Shown here: piece after piece, positions 56,488 through 64,000 of the stretch
Position numbering within the stretch: the first letter of the stretch is position 1
How the letters are laid out: the number at the start of each line of letters is the position of its first letter
Assembly (NCBI RefSeq): GCF_020410745.1
Contig: NZ_CP084528.1
Coordinates: forward strand, 2,170,001-2,234,000
DNA: 64,000 nt
Direction of reading: 5' to 3'
DNA from: Kaistella polysaccharea
Lineage (GTDB): Bacteria > Bacteroidota > Bacteroidia > Flavobacteriales > Weeksellaceae
Notes under the pieces: generated by a model
What the model was told of the DNA's origin: nothing
Databases searched by the model: none
The model's input: the letters and a program-made list of their open reading frames with translations, nothing else
Made by a program: the position numbers and the translations under genes

Positions 56488-57450
56488 TTAAGCAGTGATA
56501 TTCTCAGTCTCCTGCAAAGACTTTAATTTGTCTAAAGAATTCTTTTTCTCTTTTTCATAAAGTTCTCCCGCATTCCATTTCGCGTGTTTAGAAGGGGAAA
56601 TATGGTAGCCTCTACGCTGGGAATATACTTTTGTAAATATGGCACCGAAGAAAATGAGCATACAAGAATAATTAATCCACATCATAATAAGGATTACGGT
56701 TCCGGCCTTACCAAAGGTAGAAGTTGGTTTTAACTCGGCAAAATATAAACTAAGCAGGAATTTCCCGATGGTAAATAATACGGCCGTTAAAAGAGCGCCG
56801 GTCCAAACTGCTTTCCAGGAAATATCTACATCAGGCAAAACTTTAAACATAAAGGCAAAAACAGCTACTACTAAAACAAATCCCAGAACATAATTGATCA
56901 GCTCCATTAATAGATAGGTTTCCAGACCTAAACTTGCGGTAATGAAATTATTGAGCAAACTAATAAGAGAAGAAAGAACCATGGTAATCATTAATAAAAA
57001 GCCGATTACCAGAATCATTCCCAGAGAATTTACGCGATCAAGCAGAAATTTCACTAAAGCTTTTTTTGGTGCTGCTTCGACTTCCCAAAGGTTATTCAGC
57101 GATCTTTGAAGCTGGAAAAATATCGTGGTCGCTCCAAAAATAAGGGAAAGAACTCCCACCGTTTTCATGAAGAAATTTTGGCGGTCGATAAGTGCGCTGG
57201 CCAGCATCTCTTCAATACTTTTAGCGACCTCAGAACCCATCATGTCACTGATTTGATTTCCAATCTGTCCGCGTATGGCTTCCTGTCCGAAAAAATATCC
57301 TGCAATCCATATAATAATGATCAACAATCCGGGAATTGAGAATATAGCATAGTACGCTAAACTGGCAGAATCCTTTGCAGCGCTGGAATCAATCCAGACC
57401 ATTAAGGTTTCTTTTAAGGTTTTCCAGAAGAAAAGTAATTTTTTCATCAT
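56488..57450 (-). CDS. YihY/virulence factor BrkB family membrane protein
   Basis: Starting at ATG 57450 the protein has 320 residues with six hydrophobic segments. It has the YihY start (DSASLAYYAIFSIPGLLIIIIWIAGY, ISDMMG), FLLMITMVLSSLISLLNNFI, YVLGFVLVVAVFAFMFKVLPDVDISWKAVWTGALLTAVLF and the closing YSCMLIFFGAIFTKVYSQ. The C-terminal tail is charged and cytoplasmic. The upstream in-frame ATG at 57480 would overlap tamL. The function is uncertain; the name BrkB is historical. It is the third gene of the tamB-tamL-yihY operon. Confidence 0.88.
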   Translation of the reverse strand: MMKKLLFFWKTLKETLMVWIDSSAAKDSASLAYYAIFSIPGLLIIIIWIAGYFFGQEAIRGQIGNQISDMMGSEVAKSIEEMLASALIDRQNFFMKTVGVLSLIFGATTIFFQLQRSLNNLWEVEAAPKKALVKFLLDRVNSLGMILVIGFLLMITMVLSSLISLLNNFITASLGLETYLLMELINYVLGFVLVVAVFAFMFKVLPDVDISWKAVWTGALLTAVLFTIGKFLLSLYFAELKPTSTFGKAGTVILIMMWINYSCMLIFFGAIFTKVYSQRRGYHISPSKHAKWNAGELYEKEKKNSLDKLKSLQETENITA

Positions 57451-57457
57451 CAATATT

Positions 57458-59803
57458 TTAAAATGGATAACCGATAGCAATGTTCAGAATTAAATTATCT
57501 CTCCGCCAGGAATTGTCCCCGAAATTAATTTTATCGAAAGTCCAGCGGTCGCCTTCTTCATAATAGGGGATGCGTAAAGGCATCGCTAAATCCAGACGAA
57601 GTATAAGAATGGAAAAATCCAAACGAAGTCCCACACCGGCACCTACTGCAATTTCTTTGATAAAATCTTTTGAAAATTTACCGCCTGGACGAGCATCATC
57701 TTCATTCACGAGCCACACATTTCCGGCATCCGCGAAGACTGCTACGTTTAAAAATTTATAGATGTTCGCTCTGTATTCTGCATTCATTTCCAGTTTAATA
57801 TCTCCCGACTGATCGAAGAAGAAAGTGGCATTTTGACCTCGCGGATCATAGCTTCCTGGACCTAAAGTTCGAGCCCGAAATGCGCGGATACTGTTGCTGC
57901 CGCCCACAAAAAATTGTTTCACATAGGGAATGGTGGTGGAATTTCCGTAAGGGAAACCAACGCCCGCAATAATACGAGAAGCAATGGTGTTTTTACTATT
58001 CAGTTTGCGGTAATACCGAAAATCGTGTTCCATTTTTGCATACTGACTGAAGGGAATATTAAAAATTTCCTTCTGATTTCCCGCTTTTGCATCGGCACCA
58101 CTTACGAGACCTGCAATCGTTCCTGCCAACTCTGCACTTCCTTTGTAATAAAAAGTGTTCGTTTTGGGCAACATGGTATTGGTATACGTATAACTGTATG
58201 TAGGTCCGAAAATTAATTGCTTATCGATAACTCTTTGCAAAGAAGGATTTGCAGATATATCTTTTGCTGGATTTCCTTTAATTTGCTCCAGATATTTTTC
58301 AGTTACATTTTGCGGTGCGATCAAAGTGACATCAAGCACTTTTAGGTTGTGTTCTTTTCTTTCGTTTTCCTTCCACAGATAGCCAAAGGAAGTATTAAAA
58401 TTATGCAAGGTATAAAGTTGCGTACGGTTTAAATACTCGTAACCGATATCAAAATTGGTTCGCGGCACATAAGCGCTTGAAGATCTGAATTTAAACGGCG
58501 CAACAATTCGCGGGATAGAAAGCTGCGCATTCGCCCCGAAACGAATGATATTGTTCGCATCTTTTGGTCCGCCAACCTGCACATCGAAGGCACCATAAAT
58601 CGCACCTTTCAATTGCTCCGCACCTTTAAGGAAATTACGGTGTGTCCAGTTCAAATTCACTTCACCACCCGTATAATTTGCTGAATTTGTTTTTCCTAAT
58701 GTTTCTAACCTCAAAGACTGAAAAGGTCTAGGTGTTAAAAGATAGTAGGCATCAAACTTATGATGTAAAGAATCTGAAACTATAAATTCATTTTTTACAA
58801 ATTTGAAAACACCTAAACTGATCAATCGGTTTAATGATAAGTTGTGGTCTTTCCGGTTGTATAAATCGCCACGGTTAAAGTACAGCGTTCGGTCGAAAAT
58901 TTTCGGTTTAAATTTATGCTCGGGATCAATAATATAAAGATCATTGTAAACCTCTAAAGAATCGGTATTATAAGGAACGCCATATTTTCCCAGTTTCACA
59001 TCATCAATATTGTAATCTGCAAATACAATCGTTTTATCGATGGTAAACTGTTCTTTAGCAAGACTTGGCGTATTATCTTTCAGCTTAACAAAAAGTTCAA
59101 CTTTGGGTTCTTTCAAGACGGTACTGTCTGCCTGAATAATAATGTTTTCCGGGCTGAAATAGTAAAAACCCTTATTTTTTAAATGCTCATCAATGCGTTC
59201 TCGTTCTGCTTTAATAACATCCAAATCGAAAGGATTGCCAGCTTTTAGAAAAGTTTTATCCGTAATCGACTGCATTTCTGCGTTGATTTCTGTAGAATCT
59301 TTCGGGAAGTGAACCTGACTGATTAAATATCTCGCACCTGGTTTTAAAGTATAAATAACCTGTGCTTTTTTATTTTTAGAGATCGTATCTGAGGAGGCTT
59401 TTGCATTAAAAAAACCTTTATTCTCAGAATAATTGACAATAATTTTTTTATTGAAGTCCCGATCTACGTCACTTAGCAAAACAGGTTTTTCTCCAATTTT
59501 ATATTTTAGCCAATAGCCAAGACCTTTCTGCTTTTTTGGTTCTTTGGTAATGTTATAAATGTACAGTTTCGGTCGCAATCCTAAAATCGAGGAGTTTGGT
59601 TTCGGCCTAAGTTGATCCTGAAGTGCATCTTTTAAATTAGATTTCTCCTTTTTTGTCAGCGTATCATTCTTAATGTTAATTTTTGCTCCGGTATACAAAA
59701 GCTGACCCTCCTGCAGAAATTTCGTATTGCTGCACGAAGTAATAAAAACTACGATCGTAAGCGTTGTCAATATTTTATAACAGTATGATTTCAATGGTGT
59801 CAT
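57458..59803 (-). CDS. tamL: TamL, outer-membrane Omp85 lipoprotein of the TAM system
   Basis: A 781-residue outer membrane lipoprotein: lipobox ITSC (Cys24), several POTRA domains (about 60-370), a barrel (about 380-781) with GGSNSIRAFRARTLGPGSY carrying the R-x-F motif, and a final IAIGYPF strand. TamL replaces TamA in Bacteroidetes and, with TamB, inserts some outer-membrane proteins. Its start overlaps the tamB stop by one base (TAATG), so tamB and tamL are translationally coupled. Confidence 0.93.
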   Translation of the reverse strand: MTPLKSYCYKILTTLTIVVFITSCSNTKFLQEGQLLYTGAKINIKNDTLTKKEKSNLKDALQDQLRPKPNSSILGLRPKLYIYNITKEPKKQKGLGYWLKYKIGEKPVLLSDVDRDFNKKIIVNYSENKGFFNAKASSDTISKNKKAQVIYTLKPGARYLISQVHFPKDSTEINAEMQSITDKTFLKAGNPFDLDVIKAERERIDEHLKNKGFYYFSPENIIIQADSTVLKEPKVELFVKLKDNTPSLAKEQFTIDKTIVFADYNIDDVKLGKYGVPYNTDSLEVYNDLYIIDPEHKFKPKIFDRTLYFNRGDLYNRKDHNLSLNRLISLGVFKFVKNEFIVSDSLHHKFDAYYLLTPRPFQSLRLETLGKTNSANYTGGEVNLNWTHRNFLKGAEQLKGAIYGAFDVQVGGPKDANNIIRFGANAQLSIPRIVAPFKFRSSSAYVPRTNFDIGYEYLNRTQLYTLHNFNTSFGYLWKENERKEHNLKVLDVTLIAPQNVTEKYLEQIKGNPAKDISANPSLQRVIDKQLIFGPTYSYTYTNTMLPKTNTFYYKGSAELAGTIAGLVSGADAKAGNQKEIFNIPFSQYAKMEHDFRYYRKLNSKNTIASRIIAGVGFPYGNSTTIPYVKQFFVGGSNSIRAFRARTLGPGSYDPRGQNATFFFDQSGDIKLEMNAEYRANIYKFLNVAVFADAGNVWLVNEDDARPGGKFSKDFIKEIAVGAGVGLRLDFSILILRLDLAMPLRIPYYEEGDRWTFDKINFGDNSWRRDNLILNIAIGYPF

Positions 59804-62800
59804 TAGTTTGAAGTCGTATTTGTAGTTTCCTGTTCTTTATTTTTTTTAGATTTCTCAAAAATCTCCCGGAACTTATCGTAATCCAAAGTGATGATAAAAC
59901 CAATTCCCGCTTCAATAATCTGACCTTGAAGAGCGACTTGGTAATCATTTTTCCGGTACGCACGCAACATATATCGTCCGTCTTTGGAAAGACTGTAATC
60001 TACGGTGATGTCTCCGGCGATATTGGTCATTTGCTCGTTCTTACGCGCATCGCCTTCCAAGGAGAAATTGTTTCCTACCGTAACCTTCAGCCGGTCATCG
60101 AATAATCTTTTGGTCAAGCCGACATTTAAATCGGTTCTTTCATCTTTATTACCGGTGGAATAATCTTCGGTCGATTCTAAATCAAAATTCAATTCAACAC
60201 CACCAATTAAATCTTTCGCTAAATTGTTGAGCTGCTCAGATAAAATTCTACTTACACTTTGTTTCGCAAGCGTTGAAGCTGATAAACCTGTATCACTTTG
60301 AAAAGGATTTTCGCCAATAAAACGGTTCAGTAAAAGAAGGGCAAAAACCTGCTTATTCATTTCAGATTCTTCGCGGCGCAGCTGATCGAGTTTGGCCTTG
60401 GTATTATCTAAAACCGTGGCAGAAACCGAACTGTTCTCATCAGCCGTGGTAATATCGAAAGTGATTACGGGTTTCATTAATTCTCCTTTCATAATCAAAA
60501 GCGTATTGAATGGTATTCGCTGCTTATATTGGTTCAGTTCGCTACCCGAAACTCCTGTTAACTGTTGCTGCAGCAAATCCAATGGTGCTGCATCTGTTTT
60601 ATAAACGGCTGTAATATCCAGGTTTGCCGTCATCGGTTCGCCTGTCCAGGTGATGGTACTTCCTTTTTCGATCTCAAATTTTCTCTTCAATAAACTTACC
60701 GACATTTCGTAGGCGCCTTTTTCTACCTGATAAACTCCTACCAACGTCGTTTTTCCGGAAGGATCAATTCCACCAGTAAGCTGTGCCTCACCCTGAAGTT
60801 TAACAAAATCGCCGTTCGCTTTGTCTATAATTAGTGAAATTTTCGCTTCCTTGATTACTTCAATATTCACATTAACATCCAATCCCTTAATATCGCTTTG
60901 GTTGGTAAGCGAATCTACTTTTGCGGTTTCCTGAAGCGCAATTTGATCCTGATCGATAAACTCTACGATCCCTTCACGCTCTTGTAAAGATGGCGAAGCT
61001 TGTGGCAAGATAAAAGTGAAATCGGTTTGATCAGTAACACCTAAATTCCCATCAACCCGCGGTAAATCTAAATCGCCAAGAATCTTCAAATCTGCATCAA
61101 TGGCTAAAATTCCGTACATCAACTTATCATTATCTTTGTCAGAATCTACTACTTTGAAGTTTTTCGCATTCACGTCTAAATTAAAATCAAAGTCTTTATA
61201 ACTTTGTGTAAGAACAGCGCCGTCAATTACAATAGCATTTCCTGATTCATCTTTTAATTTAAAATTATCGAAATCAATTCCTCGGTTTGTAAATTTAATT
61301 TCATCATTGATATTTTTGAATTTGGTGCCAAGTTGCGTTATTCCCAAGCCAACTTCATTTAATTTCACTACTCCTAAAACATTGGGTGCGCTGGATTTTC
61401 CACCAATTTTCAAATTTCCAGAAAGATAACCTTCTGCATTTTCTACGGCATTCATCGAAAGTCCCTGAACCGTCTGCATCTGAAGTTTGTTGATATTTAA
61501 ATCCATATCAAGACCACTTGATTTCGTATTGTACGTTCCCGCAAGTTTTACATCATTGTCAAAACCAGAAAGTGCAATATCGGCGCGAATCATTTCTGCA
61601 GTTTGGTTATTGGCTTTAATATCTAAATTTCCGACAGGACTTCCGTACACAAATAATTCGGTAATATCAAGATCGGAAGTGAACGTCATATTATTTTGTA
61701 AATTCCGAAGTTGCGCGGTTCCATTTATAGTTCCTTTTGCAAGCAAAGAATCTTTTTTCACCAGTTCTGTAAGTGTTTCGATCTTGAAATCTGTAATGGA
61801 AATATTCAGTGGACTGTTTGGAACAGTGGTCACAGACTGAAGCCGAATTTCACTTCCCTCATTTGAAATCGCAAAATTATTTGCAAGAATTCCCTTGCTG
61901 CTGAGTTGTATGTAATTATCGGGAGTGACTTTCCAGTCGGTATAATTTAATTTTAAACCATCGGGATTGAGACTTACGGTTGTAAAATCTCCCATTTTCT
62001 GCACATTTCCGGCGATCAGAAATTGGGTAACATCTTTTTCATCTTTTGTTGTGGCGTTGTAGGTGATTAAATTATCTTTAATATCTCCCTTTAAATTCAC
62101 CTTCATCAAGGCAATACTTTCATTCTTAAATTCCCCCAGGTTTACGTCGTAGACAAGCGCATTATTTTCATTATTAATGGTTAATAATCCGTTTTTAATA
62201 CTGTTTTCCCCATAAGTTAATTCTGGTATCTGCCCGTTCACTTCAAGTTTTCTGGAATCTGCATCATAATTTCCTGACAAAGTAATAGGCTCAAATTCAG
62301 TTAACTCGGGAACAAATTTCCGAAGAAGATTATCATCTTTTATTTTCGCATTGAAACTAAAATATTGATTCGGATCAACTTTTAAAATTTGCGTTCCGGG
62401 TTTTTGAAATTGATAATATTGATTGACGGTTTGTTGCAAAGACCCGAAAATCTGTGTCAGTTTATATTTTCCGGTTAACTCCACATCTGCAATTTGAGAT
62501 TGAAGTGTAATTCGATTGGTTTCTGGAGTTGAAAGTGCTGTAAGAAAAACTTCCTGAACAGGATAAACATCTTTCGTGTCGGAAATCGCAAAGTTTTGCA
62601 AGTGAAGAAAACCATTAGGCGCATCGGGATTTAAACTCGAAAAATCACCTTCGATATCACCGGCGAGAATCATTTGATCTTCATAAAAACCGAGTTTGTT
62701 CAAATCAAGTTTTTGAATCGTTCCGTTCACTTTTATAGAGGGATCTTTATCCGTAAAATTTCCGGAAGCGAGTAATTTTAGATTGGCATTTGGATCATTA

Positions 62801-64000
62801 GAATCTAGATTTATTACATATGCGCCGTTATTTATTTTGCCTTTTAACGCCATATTTTGGTAAGTATAGCCATTGTAATAAATAGAAGCAATATTTCCTT
62901 TTATATTGGCATTGGCTTTTTTGTAATCAAAACTTTGTCCTTTTAGAGCGATTTGGCCGGTAATTGAACCCAAATCTTTATTTTGAATAATCGTTCCAAT
63001 TTGCAGGTTTTGCAGGTTTGCAAGAATATCATAGCGTTCCTGATTTTTCCGTCTCATATCAACCGATGCGCGCACGCCGGCATTTCCTAAAGTTGAGGTG
63101 ATTTTCAGATTTGCATTTACAATTTCTGTCGTTCCTTTTGCTGTTCCCGCAATCTTAAAAAAAGAGGGAAGTGTAATATTAGAAGGAATTGTATTTTTTG
63201 GCGCTAAATTGTAAATGGTTTTTGCTGAAGATGACAATTCCCGGATATTTAAATCGTAATAAATATTCTTAGGGTTCATCGCATTTTTAATGTTTCCAGA
63301 AGTTTTAACCGTTAACCGATCGAGGCCGGAAAGTTCCAGATTCTGAATGTCTAAATCGTTAATCGTGCCTTTTAATCGAGTATTGATATTCAGGATTGCA
63401 TTCGGATATTTATTAAAAGGAACTGTATTTCTTAAAGTGGGAACAAGCATTAAAATATCTGAAAATCCTATTTTTGAGTTTTCGATATTAGCCGAAATTT
63501 TCACAGCGCCCGGATTTGCAGAAAGTTGTTCAACGGAATTATAGTTCAGTATAATTTCATCGCGTAAAATTGTTTTCGGAGTTTGCAGATAAAGATCTTT
63601 CAAATAAGCTTGTTTGTCTGCGTAAACAAAATCAGTTTTAAATTTCTGAATATTTAAGCCGCGACTTTCTTTGATCGCTGCAGATTGTACCGAACCTGCA
63701 AAAGTTTCGTTCTCCATTTTAAAATTTCGAACTTCTGTATTAATTTTATTAAAATTCAAATGGTTAAAATCCATGCCGTTCCGCGTGGGTGAGATTGCAG
63801 TATTATCATAAACCACTTTCACATCTTCCAGAATGAATTTTTTTAGAAATAATGCTAAAGATTCTTCCGAATTTGTAGATTGATTATCAGTTTTAGCAAT
63901 TTTTGGATTGGCGTTATTGGCGGGCAGAAATAATTTGGCGTTGACATCAGCACCTTTTAGGAACAAATTTTCAATTCCAAAATTAGAATGTTCTAAATCG
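59803..64000 (-). CDS. tamB: TamB, translocation/assembly module inner-membrane protein, 5' end outside the window
   Basis: About 1399 residues are visible and the frame is open to the right edge. The region upstream of codon 63966 (a TTG) continues in frame with plausible AsmA-like sequence, so the start is outside. Most of the protein is a repetitive beta-helix of short hydrophobic strands (AsmA/DUF490-like), and the C-terminal region (TTADENSSVSATVLDNTKAK through LLLNRFIGENPFQ) is the TamB domain that docks with TamL. It probably spans the periplasm and moves lipids or OMP substrates. Confidence 0.93.
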   Translation of the reverse strand, partial: DLEHSNFGIENLFLKGADVNAKLFLPANNANPKIAKTDNQSTNSEESLALFLKKFILEDVKVVYDNTAISPTRNGMDFNHLNFNKINTEVRNFKMENETFAGSVQSAAIKESRGLNIQKFKTDFVYADKQAYLKDLYLQTPKTILRDEIILNYNSVEQLSANPGAVKISANIENSKIGFSDILMLVPTLRNTVPFNKYPNAILNINTRLKGTINDLDIQNLELSGLDRLTVKTSGNIKNAMNPKNIYYDLNIRELSSSAKTIYNLAPKNTIPSNITLPSFFKIAGTAKGTTEIVNANLKITSTLGNAGVRASVDMRRKNQERYDILANLQNLQIGTIIQNKDLGSITGQIALKGQSFDYKKANANIKGNIASIYYNGYTYQNMALKGKINNGAYVINLDSNDPNANLKLLASGNFTDKDPSIKVNGTIQKLDLNKLGFYEDQMILAGDIEGDFSSLNPDAPNGFLHLQNFAISDTKDVYPVQEVFLTALSTPETNRITLQSQIADVELTGKYKLTQIFGSLQQTVNQYYQFQKPGTQILKVDPNQYFSFNAKIKDDNLLRKFVPELTEFEPITLSGNYDADSRKLEVNGQIPELTYGENSIKNGLLTINNENNALVYDVNLGEFKNESIALMKVNLKGDIKDNLITYNATTKDEKDVTQFLIAGNVQKMGDFTTVSLNPDGLKLNYTDWKVTPDNYIQLSSKGILANNFAISNEGSEIRLQSVTTVPNSPLNISITDFKIETLTELVKKDSLLAKGTINGTAQLRNLQNNMTFTSDLDITELFVYGSPVGNLDIKANNQTAEMIRADIALSGFDNDVKLAGTYNTKSSGLDMDLNINKLQMQTVQGLSMNAVENAEGYLSGNLKIGGKSSAPNVLGVVKLNEVGLGITQLGTKFKNINDEIKFTNRGIDFDNFKLKDESGNAIVIDGAVLTQSYKDFDFNLDVNAKNFKVVDSDKDNDKLMYGILAIDADLKILGDLDLPRVDGNLGVTDQTDFTFILPQASPSLQEREGIVEFIDQDQIALQETAKVDSLTNQSDIKGLDVNVNIEVIKEAKISLIIDKANGDFVKLQGEAQLTGGIDPSGKTTLVGVYQVEKGAYEMSVSLLKRKFEIEKGSTITWTGEPMTANLDITAVYKTDAAPLDLLQQQLTGVSGSELNQYKQRIPFNTLLIMKGELMKPVITFDITTADENSSVSATVLDNTKAKLDQLRREESEMNKQVFALLLLNRFIGENPFQSDTGLSASTLAKQSVSRILSEQLNNLAKDLIGGVELNFDLESTEDYSTGNKDERTDLNVGLTKRLFDDRLKVTVGNNFSLEGDARKNEQMTNIAGDITVDYSLSKDGRYMLRAYRKNDYQVALQGQIIEAGIGFIITLDYDKFREIFEKSKKNKEQETTNTTSN

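Overview
The window is ordinary chromosome from a flavobacterium of the Weeksellaceae (Chryseobacterium/Kaistella-like). The evidence is the low GC content, promoters of the Bacteroidetes type (TAnnTTTG at -7, often with TTG or TTTG about 20 bases upstream), few purine-rich ribosome binding sites, Bacteroidetes-type gene families (TamL/TamB, LptD, two-ExbD TonB operon, CtlX, SIMPL) and the 16S rRNA. I see no prophage, transposase, CRISPR array, conjugative module or secondary-metabolite cluster.

Layout. 1-5000: the 3' end of a carboxypeptidase-regulatory-like gene, SIMPL protein, a two-domain cupin protein, GNAT, PspC-like protein, two small lipoproteins and a DUF892 ferritin-like protein. 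5000-5567: a non-coding region with a structured repeat element, a terminator and a 125-bp-period tandem repeat. 5568-11515: AAA ATPase and PLP-binding protein (overlapping), then on the minus strand a hydrolase cassette flanked by 31-bp direct repeats, dsbD and tilS. 11587-18600: OmpA lipoprotein, O-methyltransferase, NlpC/P60 peptidase, DUF1648 protein, waaA, an amidohydrolase fossil, an ECF sigma factor, a glycosyltransferase with its overlapping partner, and a lipoprotein. 18690-27748: leuS, then the exbB-exbD-exbD-tonB operon with a PstS-like lipoprotein and a TPR protein.

27749-34062 holds a complete rRNA operon (three tandem promoters, 16S, tRNA-Ile, tRNA-Ala, 23S, 5S, terminator). Its 16S tail has an altered anti-Shine-Dalgarno, and its spacers carry repeat elements and a partial tRNA copy. 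34063-35097 is mostly non-coding repeat material with one small lipoprotein. 35098-49111: an Omp85-family protein, nadD, DUF3817, an FAD/NAD(P)-binding protein, a stress pair (DUF892 protein and HPII-type catalase), an outer-membrane beta-barrel receptor behind a possible attenuator, and a nitrogen cluster (CtlX, asparaginase-like hydrolase, CutC, second guanidino hydrolase).

49382-64000 is cell-envelope biology: a DegP-type protease, lptD with ridA and a membrane protein, N-acetylmuramoyl-L-alanine amidase, rpsT between two tRNA-Glu genes, and the tamB-tamL-yihY operon, with tamB running off the right edge. Together the envelope genes cover disulfide transfer, Kdo addition, LPS export, outer-membrane protein insertion and energised uptake.

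I did not find a clear new multi-gene system. The best leads are RNA- and repeat-level: the altered anti-SD with its precursor hairpin, the inverted repeat pair bracketing 23S, the GCCCGGAT-type elements, the leader before the receptor gene, and the direct-repeat-bounded hydrolase cassette.
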